Assembly: GCA_018716975.1 (NCBI GenBank)
Contig: DVJE01000017.1
Location: forward strand, 41,267 to 105,266
Length of the DNA: 64,000 bases
Source of the DNA: Candidatus Gallacutalibacter stercoravium
GTDB taxonomy: Bacteria > Bacillota > Clostridia > Oscillospirales > Acutalibacteraceae
Direction of reading: 5' to 3'
The first letter of the stretch is position 1, and each line of letters begins with the position of its first letter. Below, one piece after another: positions 50,815 to 60,456 of the stretch. The notes below the pieces were generated by a model. The model had not been told where the DNA came from, ran no database searches, and saw nothing but the letters and a program-made list of their open reading frames with translations. Both the position numbers and the translations under genes were made by a program.

Positions 50815-51137
50815 GCCGATTTCCCCTCCGTAACCGCCAGAATCAAAGGCGAGCGGTGTCGCTCCATACAAAGGGCCTAAGTTTTAGCGGAATCAAGCAA
50901 AAGTAAAATGCTGCGTTGTTTCGCAGTATAGAAAATAACAAGAAGAAATCGTCCCGGCCAGGGCCGGAAAATTTGCAACAATAAGCCCGCAAGCGCGTGG
51001 GGAAGCTCCCCAGTGCGCTTGCGGGATTTCGTTTGCATCTTATTTTGCGCATACGCGCATTTTAGAATCGGGTTGCAAGCAAACAAATGCCGGCGCAACG
51101 GCTTGGGCCTTGCTTGGCCGGTTTTACGCCACTCAGC
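50815..51137. other. Intergenic region with a GC-rich hairpin
   Basis: Convergent gap between the glycosidase and a UroD gene. A strong stem (CCCGCAAGCGC / GCGCTTGCGGG, about 50982-51027, with an inner GGGGAAGCTCCCC) is a probable terminator in either direction, though T-runs are weak. Nothing else recognised. Confidence 0.55.
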
Positions 51138-52262
51138 TTAGCCAAACATCTTTTGCTTAAGATCCAGGTAATACAGGTAATTCTCCGGCGTTACGTCGGG
51201 CGGGCAGCGGTGATCGCAGAAGGGGATATAGCCGCCCTTGGCCACCCAGGGCTCCAGGGTTTCCAAATAAGCTTTGGTGGCCTCTTTGCCGGCGCGCAGC
51301 TGCAACTTATCTACGCCGCCCATAATCTTAAGCGCGCCGCCGTACTGGCTCAGCAGCTCGCCGGGATGGGCGCAGCAGTTTACCTCAAAGGGGAACAGGC
51401 AGTTGATGCCGCCCTCCATCAAATAGGGCAGGATGGGGCGAACGTCGCCGTCGCAGTCCACATACCAAATGTCTATGCCGTGGGCCTTCAGCTTTTTGCT
51501 GATGCGCTTATAGCGGGGCATAACCACCTCTTTGAAAAAGTCCGGGGTTACGATGGGGCCGTTTTTAAAGCAGATATCTTCCCAGCCAGAGGCATAATCA
51601 AACTGGAAGTTGGGCAGCAGCTGATCCAACGCGTCTTCCACCAGCACGCAGCAGGTTTCCACCATATCTTCCAGCATATCCGGATAGTCAAACTGGGCGT
51701 AGCAAATCCCTTCAAAGGTGAGCATATCGCGGATTTTGCCTATCATAGAGCCGCAGTTAACCCCCAGGGGATAATCCCGCTCCTCATCGGGGCCAAATTG
51801 GCGCTTTAATGCCTCAATGTCAATCTTGCGCTCGGGGGAATCGCGGCGAAAACGCTCTTCTTTGCAGCGCTTCCAGTCCTCCGGCGTAACGATGGTGGGC
51901 TTAATGTAATGGGGGATGGTGCCGTGGGCGTCTTTGGGCACCTCGGCCAGCAAACCGTCGCCATTCATGATGATGTTGGTCTTTTCCGTTTCGGAAACCA
52001 CCTTTTCTTCAAAGGAGGGTTGCATCCACACATTGCCGCCGATTACCTCAATGCGGTCAAAGCCGAAAAAGCGGTTGGCCTGGGCTTCATTTTTGATCCC
52101 ATTATCCCGCAGAATATCCCAGGTGTAATAGTTCTCATCCCAATAACCGAACTCCATATTGAAGCTGCGGTCAAAGCTCTTGCCCGTCATTTGGTTTAAG
52201 AAACGCTCCCGATCGGTGGAAGTGGAGGGCCAGGGCTTTCTAATTTGCTTAATTGGTTCCAT
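51138..52262 (-). CDS. UroD-family protein 5
   Basis: 374 residues behind AAGGAGG. The N-terminal region differs from other copies (KPWPSTSTDRERFLNQMTG). The motif near residue 275 is YVDCDGDVRPIL, and Cys residues cluster later (FEVNCC, FCDHRCPPDV), so its metal site would differ from HSCG or HxDG copies. It stands apart from the main cluster on the opposite strand. Its own corrinoid partner is not seen nearby. Confidence 0.82.
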   Translation of the reverse strand: MEPIKQIRKPWPSTSTDRERFLNQMTGKSFDRSFNMEFGYWDENYYTWDILRDNGIKNEAQANRFFGFDRIEVIGGNVWMQPSFEEKVVSETEKTNIIMNGDGLLAEVPKDAHGTIPHYIKPTIVTPEDWKRCKEERFRRDSPERKIDIEALKRQFGPDEERDYPLGVNCGSMIGKIRDMLTFEGICYAQFDYPDMLEDMVETCCVLVEDALDQLLPNFQFDYASGWEDICFKNGPIVTPDFFKEVVMPRYKRISKKLKAHGIDIWYVDCDGDVRPILPYLMEGGINCLFPFEVNCCAHPGELLSQYGGALKIMGGVDKLQLRAGKEATKAYLETLEPWVAKGGYIPFCDHRCPPDVTPENYLYYLDLKQKMFG

Positions 52263-52469
52263 GTGTGGGGGTTCCTCCTTGCCGCGCCCGCTGCGGGCGC
52301 TTTATTCCTGTTAATTATTTGAACACAGCACGAGAATCCCGCAAAAAATCAGCCACATGCGGGATTTTCTTTCGTGCACATTATAGCATCTCTTCGCTTT
52401 TTGTGTATCGAAAATTATTGTGATTTTTTGTACAAATGCCGGAAAGTTGCGCTTATAGAAAAAAAGCGG
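52263..52469. other. Divergent promoter region
   Basis: Separates minus-strand UroD protein 5 from the plus-strand isomerase-like gene. It holds an inverted repeat ATCCCGCA / TGCGGGAT (52331-52361) downstream of the minus-strand start. Confidence 0.5.
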
Positions 52470-52498
52470 TGGAAATTCCCGCGCCTCGCCGCTATAAT
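52470..52498 (+). promoter_or_regulatory. Promoter of the isomerase-GHKL genes
   Basis: TGGAAA, 17 bases, TATAAT. Confidence 0.6.
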
Positions 52499-52602
52499 AG
52501 GGCTAACAGGCGCAGCTTTTGCGCCAAAATGATAAGTAAGCCGCGGCGGCGTTTGCCCCATGGCCGCTTAGCCGCTGCAAAGAAACGGGGGATTGCATTT
52601 TT

Positions 52603-53475
52603 ATGAAAATCTCGGTGAGCACCTATAGCTTTAGCCAGCTGCTAAACAGCGGCGAACTGAACCAGTTTTCTTGCATCGCCAAAGCCAAAGAGCTTGGCTT
52701 TAACGCCGTTGAATTTGTGGATATTCTGCCTCACGACGGTTCCAGCGAACGGGATTACGCCAAGCGGCTGGGGCAAGAAGTTCGCCGCCAGAGGTTGGAG
52801 GTATCTAACTTTACGTTTGGGGCCGACTTTTTAAACGCTGACGGCGGCGCCAAAGCGGAAATTGCGCGTGTAAAAGAGCGCATTGAGCTGGCGGTGGAAC
52901 TGGGCGCCACCAGCGTGCGGCACGACGCTACCATCGGCCTCCCGGCCGGCAAGGGCTACCGCTCCTTTGACAGTGTGCTGCCCATCCTCAGCGACGCATG
53001 CCGCCAAATAACCGAATACGCCGCCACTTTAGGCGTGCGCACCATGGTAGAAAACCACGGTCAGTTCTGCCAAGAAAGCAGCCGGGTAGAAAAACTGGTT
53101 GCCGCTGTGGATCATCCCAACTTCGGCCTGCTGGCCGACATGGGCAACTTTTTGTGCGCCGATGAGGATCCTACCCAGGCCTTTGGGCGCATTGCACCCT
53201 ACGCTTTTTACGCCCACGCAAAGGATTTTCACTTTAAAAGCGGCAGCGGTGACAACCCCGGCCCCGGCTTTTTCACCACCCGCGCAGGCAACTACCTGCG
53301 GGGCGCCATCATCGGCCACGGCTGTGTGCCGGTGCGCCAGTGTTTGAGCGTTCTCAAAGCCAACGGTTACCAGGGCATGATAGCAGTGGAATTTGAGGGA
53401 TTGGAGGATTGCCTGACCGGCGTCCGTTTAGGGTTAGACAACCTGCGCCGCTTTGCCCAACAGGCGGGGCTGTAA
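52603..53475 (+). CDS. Sugar-phosphate isomerase/epimerase (AP-endonuclease-2 TIM barrel)
   Basis: 290 residues. MKISVSTYSFSQLL, FNAVEFVDI, TMVENHGQFCQ, LLADMGNFL, YAHAKDFHFK and GMIAVEFEGLEDC are in the order of the xylose-isomerase-like TIM barrel, with Glu, Asp and His metal ligands apparent. Members epimerise or dehydrate inositol or sugar derivatives. Substrate not known. The downstream GHKL kinase gene starts 42 bases on and may be cotranscribed. Confidence 0.85.
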   Translation: MKISVSTYSFSQLLNSGELNQFSCIAKAKELGFNAVEFVDILPHDGSSERDYAKRLGQEVRRQRLEVSNFTFGADFLNADGGAKAEIARVKERIELAVELGATSVRHDATIGLPAGKGYRSFDSVLPILSDACRQITEYAATLGVRTMVENHGQFCQESSRVEKLVAAVDHPNFGLLADMGNFLCADEDPTQAFGRIAPYAFYAHAKDFHFKSGSGDNPGPGFFTTRAGNYLRGAIIGHGCVPVRQCLSVLKANGYQGMIAVEFEGLEDCLTGVRLGLDNLRRFAQQAGL

Positions 53476-53517
53476 ATTCCGCAAACGCTAGAAACATTTC
53501 GTGAAAGAAGGCCCTAT

Positions 53518-54231
53518 ATGTCGTTTTTTTCTAACGTTCTCTCTCGGCTGCTTGCGCCCTTGTTGGATAAACGTCTGGCGGCCTTTCAAAACGATCAAAT
53601 AGCCGCCCACTGCGCTGAGGTGGAAAACATCTACCGGCAAATGCGGGGCTGGCGGCACGACTATCACAACCACATTCAAACCATGAAGGCCCATTTGGCG
53701 TTGGGGCAAACCGATGAGCTGAACCAATACTTGAGCACGCTGGACACGGATCTCAACGAGATAGACACCATGCTCAAAACCGGCAATGTAATGGTAGACG
53801 CCATTTTAAACAGCAAACTTTCGCTGGCTAAAAGCCAGGGCATCCGCACCGACGCCACCGCCTACGTGCCGTCTCAACTAGCGGTGACCGAGGTAGATCT
53901 CTGCGTAATCTTAGGCAACCTGCTGGATAACGCCATTGAAGCCTGCCAGCTGATCGAAGAGAAAAAACAGCGCTTTATTCGGGTGTATCTGGGTATGCTC
54001 AAGCAGCAGCTGTACATCTCGGTGAGCAATTCCGCTAGGGGACAAATCCGGCGCGCAGGCAAGCGGTATCTCTCTACCAAAGACGCCCCCAGCCACGGCT
54101 ATGGCCTAGCCCGGGTGGATCGCATTGTGGAGCGCTACGGCGGCTTTGTTCGCCGGGCACACGAAGAGGGCGTGTTCGCCACCGAAATTATGCTGCCCAT
54201 TGCGCAAGAAACGCCCGGTGGGCAAAAATAA
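53518..54231 (+). CDS. Orphan GHKL-type histidine kinase without membrane sensor
   Basis: 237 residues behind GAAAGAAGG. The His motif WRHDYHNHIQTMKAHL (near residue 45) and N-box NLLDNAIEACQ place it in the AgrC/NatK group of GHKL kinases, with STKDAPSHGYGLARV as the G-box. Unlike relatives it lacks any membrane sensor segment, and no response regulator gene is in the window. It could take signals from a soluble partner. Confidence 0.87.
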   Translation: MSFFSNVLSRLLAPLLDKRLAAFQNDQIAAHCAEVENIYRQMRGWRHDYHNHIQTMKAHLALGQTDELNQYLSTLDTDLNEIDTMLKTGNVMVDAILNSKLSLAKSQGIRTDATAYVPSQLAVTEVDLCVILGNLLDNAIEACQLIEEKKQRFIRVYLGMLKQQLYISVSNSARGQIRRAGKRYLSTKDAPSHGYGLARVDRIVERYGGFVRRAHEEGVFATEIMLPIAQETPGGQK

Positions 54232-54258
54232 ACGGGCGGGCAGAAGCAACAGCGGGGT

Positions 54259-55242
54259 TTAAAAAAGCTTTGTCTGTTGGGGCACATCCTCTGCATCCTC
54301 GTCCCCTATGGGCATGGATTTGGGCAATTGTATGGGATACGCCGTTATTTTTTCATTTCCGGCAAGTTGCCCTATCAGCAACGGGGAGGAAGGATCGTGC
54401 ATCGCGAAACTGCGGCGCGCCCTCTGCTGGCTAGAGGTAGCATAACAATACACACAGCCGTTTTGGCAGGTGTGGTATGCGCCGAGATCCACGCTTTGGG
54501 CGCAGCCGCACCCGGGGCGCTGGCCGCCCTTTTCGCCGGTTTTGAGCCCCGACGCCAGGGGCCGGCCCGAAATTTCTTCTACCCGCTGTGCGTCGATGCA
54601 GGCTGATTTGTGCACGCCGCACGCGCTCAAATCCTCTTCGCAGCAAGCGCACAGGCGCATGCCGGCCTGCGCCGCCATTTGAGCAAACTGCTTTGCCAGC
54701 TGCTGCCTGACGTCGATCGGTACTTCCCCCGGCACCAGGCTTCCAGTGTTTTTGCGGGTTTTTTCATATAAATCCACAAAACTGATAACACAGGTATCGG
54801 TATATCCCCGCAGCGCGCGGCTCATGCGGTAAAACGCCTCCAAATGCCACTGGGCGGGGTAGGCGGCGCTGACGATAATGGGATCGTACCGCCAAACCAC
54901 TCGCCGTGGCCCTAAGCGTTGTGCCAGGCGGCAAAAATCGCCGGCCAGTTTTTCTTTGGGCGGCAGATAGCGCTCCATTTCTTGGCCGTAGGGGGTTAAA
55001 GAAAACTGAAAATAATAGGGGTAGCCCATGGTGTCTACCGCATCCAGACCGGCAAAAAACGGGGCCGGGTTTTTGCTCCAGAACACAATGCAATCCACTG
55101 TCTGGGGGGAAAGATCCACCCGGCGCACCTGCCGGGGATTCATGGGGTTTCGCGTCATCACAACCCCCTCCTGCAAGCGGCGCAACATCCATTCTCCATA
55201 CCACGCAGGAATATCGGTGCGCCGGCTAGCGCTAATGATCAT
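54259..55242 (-). CDS. DUF1848 family protein
   Basis: 327 residues. Starts MIISASRRTDIPAWYGEWM, with VFWSKNPAPF, and a Cys motif GCVYCYA near the C-terminus plus CACCEEDL and CGCAQS. The DUF1848 family has a radical-SAM/SPASM-like Cys pattern but no published reaction. No signal peptide. Convergent with the GHKL gene. Confidence 0.88.
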   Translation of the reverse strand: MIISASRRTDIPAWYGEWMLRRLQEGVVMTRNPMNPRQVRRVDLSPQTVDCIVFWSKNPAPFFAGLDAVDTMGYPYYFQFSLTPYGQEMERYLPPKEKLAGDFCRLAQRLGPRRVVWRYDPIIVSAAYPAQWHLEAFYRMSRALRGYTDTCVISFVDLYEKTRKNTGSLVPGEVPIDVRQQLAKQFAQMAAQAGMRLCACCEEDLSACGVHKSACIDAQRVEEISGRPLASGLKTGEKGGQRPGCGCAQSVDLGAYHTCQNGCVYCYATSSQQRARRSFAMHDPSSPLLIGQLAGNEKITAYPIQLPKSMPIGDEDAEDVPQQTKLF

Positions 55243-55438
55243 GGGTAAATCCCCCTTTTATCGTCATTCTAATGTAAGCATAAAACAGGCAGCGGCCCTT
55301 ATTTTTTACACGCCGAACATAGCACAGTGCCACCGGCGCGCTAATTTCGCATTTAGGCCCGCCCCTTTGCACCAATCATAGCACAGCCCTGCGGCATGTA
55401 CAACCCGCCGGGTGCTGTGCCGAAGGAGGTTATATGAA

Positions 55439-56326
55439 ATGAAAGAATACGAAGAAGCCTATCGCCAAGCAGGGCTACGGCTGGAAGAGGGCGTTGTATA
55501 CCATGAGGTTGACGGCTGCCAGCTTTGCCTAGATCTGTTATATTGTCCCGGCCCGCTTTCTTGCCAAAACGGCGCCGCCCAAGCCCCACTAAAACCCATC
55601 CTCTTGTGGATCCACGGAGGCGCCTGGTCGGGGTTGGATAGAAACTGCCGGCCGGAAGAAAGTTTAATCACACTGGCAAAAGCTGGTTTTTTGGTGGCCA
55701 GCGCCGATTACCGGCTCATGCAGCAAAGCCCCTTTCCCGCCCAGATCCAGGACTGCCAAGCCGCTGTGGATTGGCTGCGCGCCAACGCCCTGCGTTACCA
55801 TGCCGATGCCGCCCGGGTAGGCGTTTGGGGGGAATCTGCCGGCGGGCATCTGTGCGCGCTGTTGGGCCTTTCGGGGGGAAGCGATATATTTTCCCCCGGA
55901 AAAGTCTTTTCCCCCGTGGCCGCTGTGTGCGATTGGTACGGCCCCTCGGACTTTCTGCATGATTACGATTATGAAGCACAGCCCGATTTATTAACCCTCA
56001 TTAAAAACCTGTTGACCACAAAGCCCCTGCCTTTGCAGGAACTGGCCAGCCTGGCGGCTTGGGCCAGCCCGGTAACCCATGTAAAAGAAGGGGCGCCGCC
56101 CTTTCTCATTATGCACGGCACAACAGACGACCTGGTTCCTATTGCGCAGAGCCAACGGCTCTATCAGGCGTTAAAGGAAAAAGGGGTTGCTGTGCAATAT
56201 CAAGCCATACAAGGCCAGGGCCACGGCTTTTTTAAAACGCAAGAGCCCTTCGATACCGTAATCCGCTTCTTTATCAGCACCCTGCTTTCTGATAAGGCCG
56301 TGCACAGCGCGGAGCGGGAGGCATAA
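55439..56326 (+). CDS. Alpha/beta hydrolase, esterase family
   Basis: 295 residues behind AAGGAGG; an earlier in-frame start exists but has no ribosome site. The oxyanion motif WIHGGAWSG and nucleophile elbow GVWGESAGGHLCAL (Ser in GESAGG) match BD-FAE/carboxylesterase-like enzymes, with the acid and His in HGTTDDLVP and GQGHGFF. It likely cleaves acyl or acetyl esters, perhaps on carbohydrates. The stop is 3 bases before the PAP2 gene. Confidence 0.88.
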   Translation: MKEYEEAYRQAGLRLEEGVVYHEVDGCQLCLDLLYCPGPLSCQNGAAQAPLKPILLWIHGGAWSGLDRNCRPEESLITLAKAGFLVASADYRLMQQSPFPAQIQDCQAAVDWLRANALRYHADAARVGVWGESAGGHLCALLGLSGGSDIFSPGKVFSPVAAVCDWYGPSDFLHDYDYEAQPDLLTLIKNLLTTKPLPLQELASLAAWASPVTHVKEGAPPFLIMHGTTDDLVPIAQSQRLYQALKEKGVAVQYQAIQGQGHGFFKTQEPFDTVIRFFISTLLSDKAVHSAEREA

Positions 56327-56328
56327 TT

Positions 56329-56904
56329 GTGCTGGAATGGATTTGCGCTTTTGATAAAAACCTTTTGCTTTTTTTGCAACAGTATTTGCGCACTCCGCTA
56401 GGAGACGCATTGTTTCCCATTATCACCGCTTTGGGCAATTACGGCCTTATTTGGATTTTGATATGCGTTGCCCTGTTGTTTACCAAACGCTACCGGCGCT
56501 GGGGAGGCGCTGGTTTATGCGCCATGCTGCTTTGCGTGTTGGTGGGTAACCTATTGCTAAAAAACCTCATATGCCGCCCACGCCCCTTTGTGGAGCTGCC
56601 CCAAGTGGTTCTGCTCATCGAGCCGCCTTATGGCTTTTCTTTCCCCTCGGGGCATTCCTCCTCCTCTTTTGCGGCGGCATGGGTGCTGCTGCGGGCCCGC
56701 CGGAGTTGGGGGATCGCCGCGCTTGTATTGGCGGCCCTCATCGCTTTTTCGCGCATGTATCTATTCGCCCATTATTTTACCGACGTGCTGGCAGGGGCCG
56801 CTTTGGGCATCGGCCTGGCGGAGCTAACCATGCGGGCCTTTTCTTCTGCTGCGCTTGCCCGTGTTTGGCAAAACTGTAAAAAGGCTATCGGCAAAGAGCA
56901 GTAA
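56329..56904 (+). CDS. PAP2-family phosphatase
   Basis: 191 residues from GTG. All three PAP2 signature motifs are present: KNLICRPRP (KxxxxxxRP), PSGHSSSSFA (PSGH) and SRMYLFAHYFTDVLAG (SRxxxxxHxxxD). Five to six membrane segments. Relatives dephosphorylate undecaprenyl pyrophosphate or lipid phosphates. Directly follows the esterase gene, likely cotranscribed. Confidence 0.92.
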   Translation: MLEWICAFDKNLLLFLQQYLRTPLGDALFPIITALGNYGLIWILICVALLFTKRYRRWGGAGLCAMLLCVLVGNLLLKNLICRPRPFVELPQVVLLIEPPYGFSFPSGHSSSSFAAAWVLLRARRSWGIAALVLAALIAFSRMYLFAHYFTDVLAGAALGIGLAELTMRAFSSAALARVWQNCKKAIGKEQ

Positions 56905-57009
56905 TTCATATGGCGTCTTTTTTTCAGATGTGCTACAGTAGGGCCATAGAACCCTAGCCGCGCTATGCGCTATCAAAAGGGCACCTTACTTAGAAAGGAC
57001 GGAAACCAA

Positions 57010-58323
57010 ATGCAATACCGCTACCCTTCGTTTGATAAATTAACGCAACTTTGCGGCCAAATCGCCGAATATGGCGCGCTAAAGTGCGAATCCGGCGCGG
57101 CCGGTGCTGTAGAGGAGCTCACCCGCCAACTCGGCGAACAGTTGGCGCAAGGCCTGGCCGCCATCCGTGCTTTGGAGGAGGATCCCCGCCTGGCCGAAAC
57201 CGAACCCAATGAGTTAAACGCCATCCGCACCTTGCGCGATAACGGGCCTCGGAATCTCAGCGCGCAACTGGATAAATCCGCCCTGCCCCATCGGATGGAA
57301 GGGGCTGTATTGGGACGTTTTGCCGCCTGCCTGCTGGGCGTGCCTGTAGAAGGCTGGAGTATTGCAGAAATGGAAGCGCTTGCCAAGGATTGCGGCACGC
57401 CCTTCCCGCCAACGCAGTATTGGAAAGCGGCTTCTTTCCCCTACCGGCTGCAATATGAGAAAAGTCCCCGGCGCGCCTATACCCAAGACGGCATGGACGG
57501 TGTGGCTGTGGACGACGATATTACCTACACCCTGCTGGATCTGTTAATTTTAGAAAAATACGGCTTTTCCTTTACCACCGAAGACGTGGGCGAAATGTGG
57601 AAGCAACAGTTGCCCATTGCCTGCACTGCGGAAAAAGTGGCCCTGGATAACCTGAACGCCGGCGTTCCCGCTTTATTGGCCGGTGAAACCAATAATCCCT
57701 ACATGCAGTGGATCGGGGCGGATATCCGCTCCGACGGCTGGGGTTGGGCCTGTGCGGGGCGCCCGGAGCTGGCCGCCGAACTGGCCTGGCGGGACGCAAT
57801 GCTCAGCCACCGGCGCAACGGCATATACGGCGAGATGTTCTTCGCCGCCGCCCAGGCAGCTGCCTTTACAGCAAAAGATCCGGTTGACGCTCTGCGGATA
57901 GGTTTAACCGAAATTCCCAACACCTGTGCACTGTACCGGGATATTCAGTGGGCGTTGGAGGAAGGCAAAAAAATCACCGATTACCGGCAGGCCCGCGCAG
58001 CGGTAGACGATCGCTTTGCCGGTATGCATCCGGTGCACACCAACAATAACGCCTGCCTAACGGTGTTCGCCCTAATGCTGGGCGGCGGGGATTACACTAA
58101 GACGGTTTCTCAGGTGGTGGCTATGGGGATGGATAACGACTGCACCGCCGCCACAGCGGGCAGTATTTTGGGCGCAATTATCGGCAGCGCCGGTATCCCC
58201 GCCCACTGGACGGAGAAATTCCATAACAAAGTTTACACCTATATGAAACAAGACCCCGATTTCGCTCTGGATGACGTTGTGGCGCGTTTTGTTCACCTGG
58301 CGGTTCAAGCCCAGGAACTTTAA
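57010..58323 (+). CDS. ADP-ribosylglycohydrolase family protein
   Basis: 437 residues from ATG behind AAAGGAC. An N-terminal helical part of about 100 residues precedes the ARH core. Motifs include GAVLGRFAACLLGVPVEG, DDDITYTLLDLL and GMDNDCTAATAGSILGAIIG, with Asp residues for two metal ions. Besides ADP-ribose removal, members act in other glycosidic reactions, so activity is open. Sits before the PfkB kinase gene, with a hairpin between. Confidence 0.87.
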   Translation: MQYRYPSFDKLTQLCGQIAEYGALKCESGAAGAVEELTRQLGEQLAQGLAAIRALEEDPRLAETEPNELNAIRTLRDNGPRNLSAQLDKSALPHRMEGAVLGRFAACLLGVPVEGWSIAEMEALAKDCGTPFPPTQYWKAASFPYRLQYEKSPRRAYTQDGMDGVAVDDDITYTLLDLLILEKYGFSFTTEDVGEMWKQQLPIACTAEKVALDNLNAGVPALLAGETNNPYMQWIGADIRSDGWGWACAGRPELAAELAWRDAMLSHRRNGIYGEMFFAAAQAAAFTAKDPVDALRIGLTEIPNTCALYRDIQWALEEGKKITDYRQARAAVDDRFAGMHPVHTNNNACLTVFALMLGGGDYTKTVSQVVAMGMDNDCTAATAGSILGAIIGSAGIPAHWTEKFHNKVYTYMKQDPDFALDDVVARFVHLAVQAQEL

Positions 58324-58344
58324 ACTTCCATTCTCTTAATTTTT

Positions 58345-58374
58345 CCGTCCGCCGCTGTAATAAGCGGCGGACGG
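58345..58374 (+). terminator. Hairpin after the ADP-ribosylglycohydrolase gene
   Basis: CCGTCCGCCGCT pairs with AGCGGCGGACGG around a 6-base loop. T-run weak (CCTTAT). Confidence 0.6.
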
Positions 58375-58437
58375 CCTTATCATACGCCGAATACATGTGG
58401 TATTATGGATAACCCGCAACTGGGAGAAAGCAAGCCT

Positions 58438-59328
58438 ATGAAAATTTTGAATTTCGGATCCCTCAATATCGATCATGTTTACGAGGTCGCCCACTTTGTG
58501 CAAGCGGGCGAAACTCTGGCCTCTCAAAGCCTAGAGAATTTCCCCGGCGGCAAGGGGCTTAACCAATCCATCGCGGCCGCCCGGGCCGGCGCCTGTATCT
58601 ATCACGCCGGGCAGGTGGGGAAAGACGGCGCCTTTCTTGTGGAGTTATTAAGTGCAAGCGGGGCGGATATCTCCTTGATTCAAACCGGAGAAGGCCCCAC
58701 CGGCCACGCTATCATACAGGTTTCTCCCCAAGGGGAAAATTGTATTCTTCTTTTCGCCGGTGAAAACCGGCGCATTACTTCTGAACAGATAGCCCATGCG
58801 TTAAAACAGTTTGCGCCGGGCGACCTGCTGCTGGTGCAAAATGAAACCAACGCAGTGGCGGATCTCCTTTGCCAAGCCCACCAAAAAGGGATGCAGGTGG
58901 CCTTTAACCCTTCCCCCATCGACGATGCTTTAACAAGCTTGCCGCTGGACTATGTGGATTGGTTTATCCTCAATGAAATCGAGGCCCAGGCTCTAACCGG
59001 CGAACAGCGGCCCGATAAGGCCGCCCAGACCATGCTTACTCGCTGGCCCAAAGCCCATATTGTGCTGACGCTGGGGGCGCAAGGAGCCCTTTACCTGGAC
59101 GCCGGACAGCGGCTTTACCAGCCTGCCCTACCCGCCGACGTAGTGGATACCACCGCTGCGGGCGACACCTTTACCGGTTATTTTTTGGCCGCCGTTACCA
59201 GCGGACAAAGCCCAAAGCAAGCCCTGCTTCTTGCCGCACAGGCGGCGGCGCTGGCGATTTCGGTAAAAGGGGCGGCGGTGTCCATCCCCACCAAAGATCA
59301 GGTGGCGGCTTTCTATCCGCACGGCTAA
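58438..59328 (+). CDS. PfkB-family carbohydrate kinase (ribokinase-like)
   Basis: 296 residues from the ATG behind GGGAGAAAG. Signature 1 FPGGKGLNQSIAAARAGA and signature 2 DTTAAGDTFTGYFLAAV are intact, with the catalytic Asp in AAGD and VAFNPSP upstream. Substrate may be ribose or another pentose/nucleoside. Next to an ADP-ribosylglycohydrolase, which could release ribose derivatives; this link is inference. Followed by another UroD gene. Confidence 0.9.
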   Translation: MKILNFGSLNIDHVYEVAHFVQAGETLASQSLENFPGGKGLNQSIAAARAGACIYHAGQVGKDGAFLVELLSASGADISLIQTGEGPTGHAIIQVSPQGENCILLFAGENRRITSEQIAHALKQFAPGDLLLVQNETNAVADLLCQAHQKGMQVAFNPSPIDDALTSLPLDYVDWFILNEIEAQALTGEQRPDKAAQTMLTRWPKAHIVLTLGAQGALYLDAGQRLYQPALPADVVDTTAAGDTFTGYFLAAVTSGQSPKQALLLAAQAAALAISVKGAAVSIPTKDQVAAFYPHG

Positions 59329-59409
59329 AGCCCGCCGGCACCTAGTCCCGAAAGCTATTCCTGTAATATGTTTCGCGCGCTTTACGAAGAGATTGGGAGA
59401 GAAAAGCAA

Positions 59410-60456
59410 ATGGAGCAAAAAGAAAATTATTTGCGTGCAGTGCGCTTCGAACGCCCCGACTATATCCCCATGGTTTTCGCTATTAACGACGCTTGCTACA
59501 ACGCTTACCCCCAAGAGGAACTATTTGCGCTGATGGAATCCCATCCAAAGTTGTTCCCCGGCTTTACCGCGCCCCCGCTGCCCTACCGGCCGAACTACGC
59601 CCGTGTAGCGAGAAAAGACGCCCCCTACCGCGATGACTTCGGCTGCCTGTGGGAAACCACTGTAGATGGAATTACCGGCACCGTTACCAAACACCCCCTT
59701 GCGGATTGGAGCGCTTTTGACAGTTACCGGGCCCCCGACCCGGATGTGTGTATGGGGATTGGTCCTATTGACTGGCAGCAGATTCGCCGCGATATCGCCG
59801 CCACGCCCAACCTTCTGCATATGGGCGGGCTGCGCCACGGCCACACCTTTCTTCAGCTTTGCGATATTCGGGGATATCAAAATTTAATGTTTGATATGGC
59901 GGACGAAGAACCCCGCCTATTTCAACTGATTGAACTAATAGAACACTTTAACCTAGGGATTATTCAGCACTATCTCGCCTGCGGCGTGGATGTGATGACT
60001 TACGGCGAAGATTTAGGAATGCAGGTAGGGCCCATGCTTTCCCCCGATCAGTTCCGCCGGTTTATCAAGCCCTCTTACCAAAAGCTCATCCGCCCGGCAA
60101 AGGAAAAGGGGCTACCCATCCACATGCATTCCGATGGGGATATTCGCACCCTGGTGGATGACATTATCGACGGCGGTGTAGAAATTATCAATCTACAGGA
60201 TTTGGTAAACGGTATAGACTGGATAGCCAACCGGTTTGCCGGCAAAATCTGTGTGGATTTGGATATTGACCGGCAAAAGGTCACCCGCTTCGGCACGCCC
60301 AAAGATATAGAGGCCTTAATCCGCAAAGAGGTAACCGCCATTGGCAGCAAACAGGGCGGCCTGATGATGATATACGGGTTGTATCCCGACATCCCGCTCG
60401 AAAACGTGAAAGCCCTGATGGATGCGATGGAAAACTACATGGGCTACTTTGATTAA
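59410..60456 (+). CDS. UroD-family protein 6 (HxDG variant)
   Basis: 348 residues behind GGGAGAGAAAAG. The N-terminus EQKENYLRAVRFERPDYIP is typical. The motif HMHSDGDIRTLV (His-x-Asp-Gly, no Cys) lies near residue 235 and GLYPDIPLENVKALM is the C-terminal loop, also without Cys. It belongs to the group lacking the zinc motif. Gene order with the PfkB kinase suggests a carbohydrate- or nucleoside-related role rather than a B12 one. Confidence 0.85.
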   Translation: MEQKENYLRAVRFERPDYIPMVFAINDACYNAYPQEELFALMESHPKLFPGFTAPPLPYRPNYARVARKDAPYRDDFGCLWETTVDGITGTVTKHPLADWSAFDSYRAPDPDVCMGIGPIDWQQIRRDIAATPNLLHMGGLRHGHTFLQLCDIRGYQNLMFDMADEEPRLFQLIELIEHFNLGIIQHYLACGVDVMTYGEDLGMQVGPMLSPDQFRRFIKPSYQKLIRPAKEKGLPIHMHSDGDIRTLVDDIIDGGVEIINLQDLVNGIDWIANRFAGKICVDLDIDRQKVTRFGTPKDIEALIRKEVTAIGSKQGGLMMIYGLYPDIPLENVKALMDAMENYMGYFD

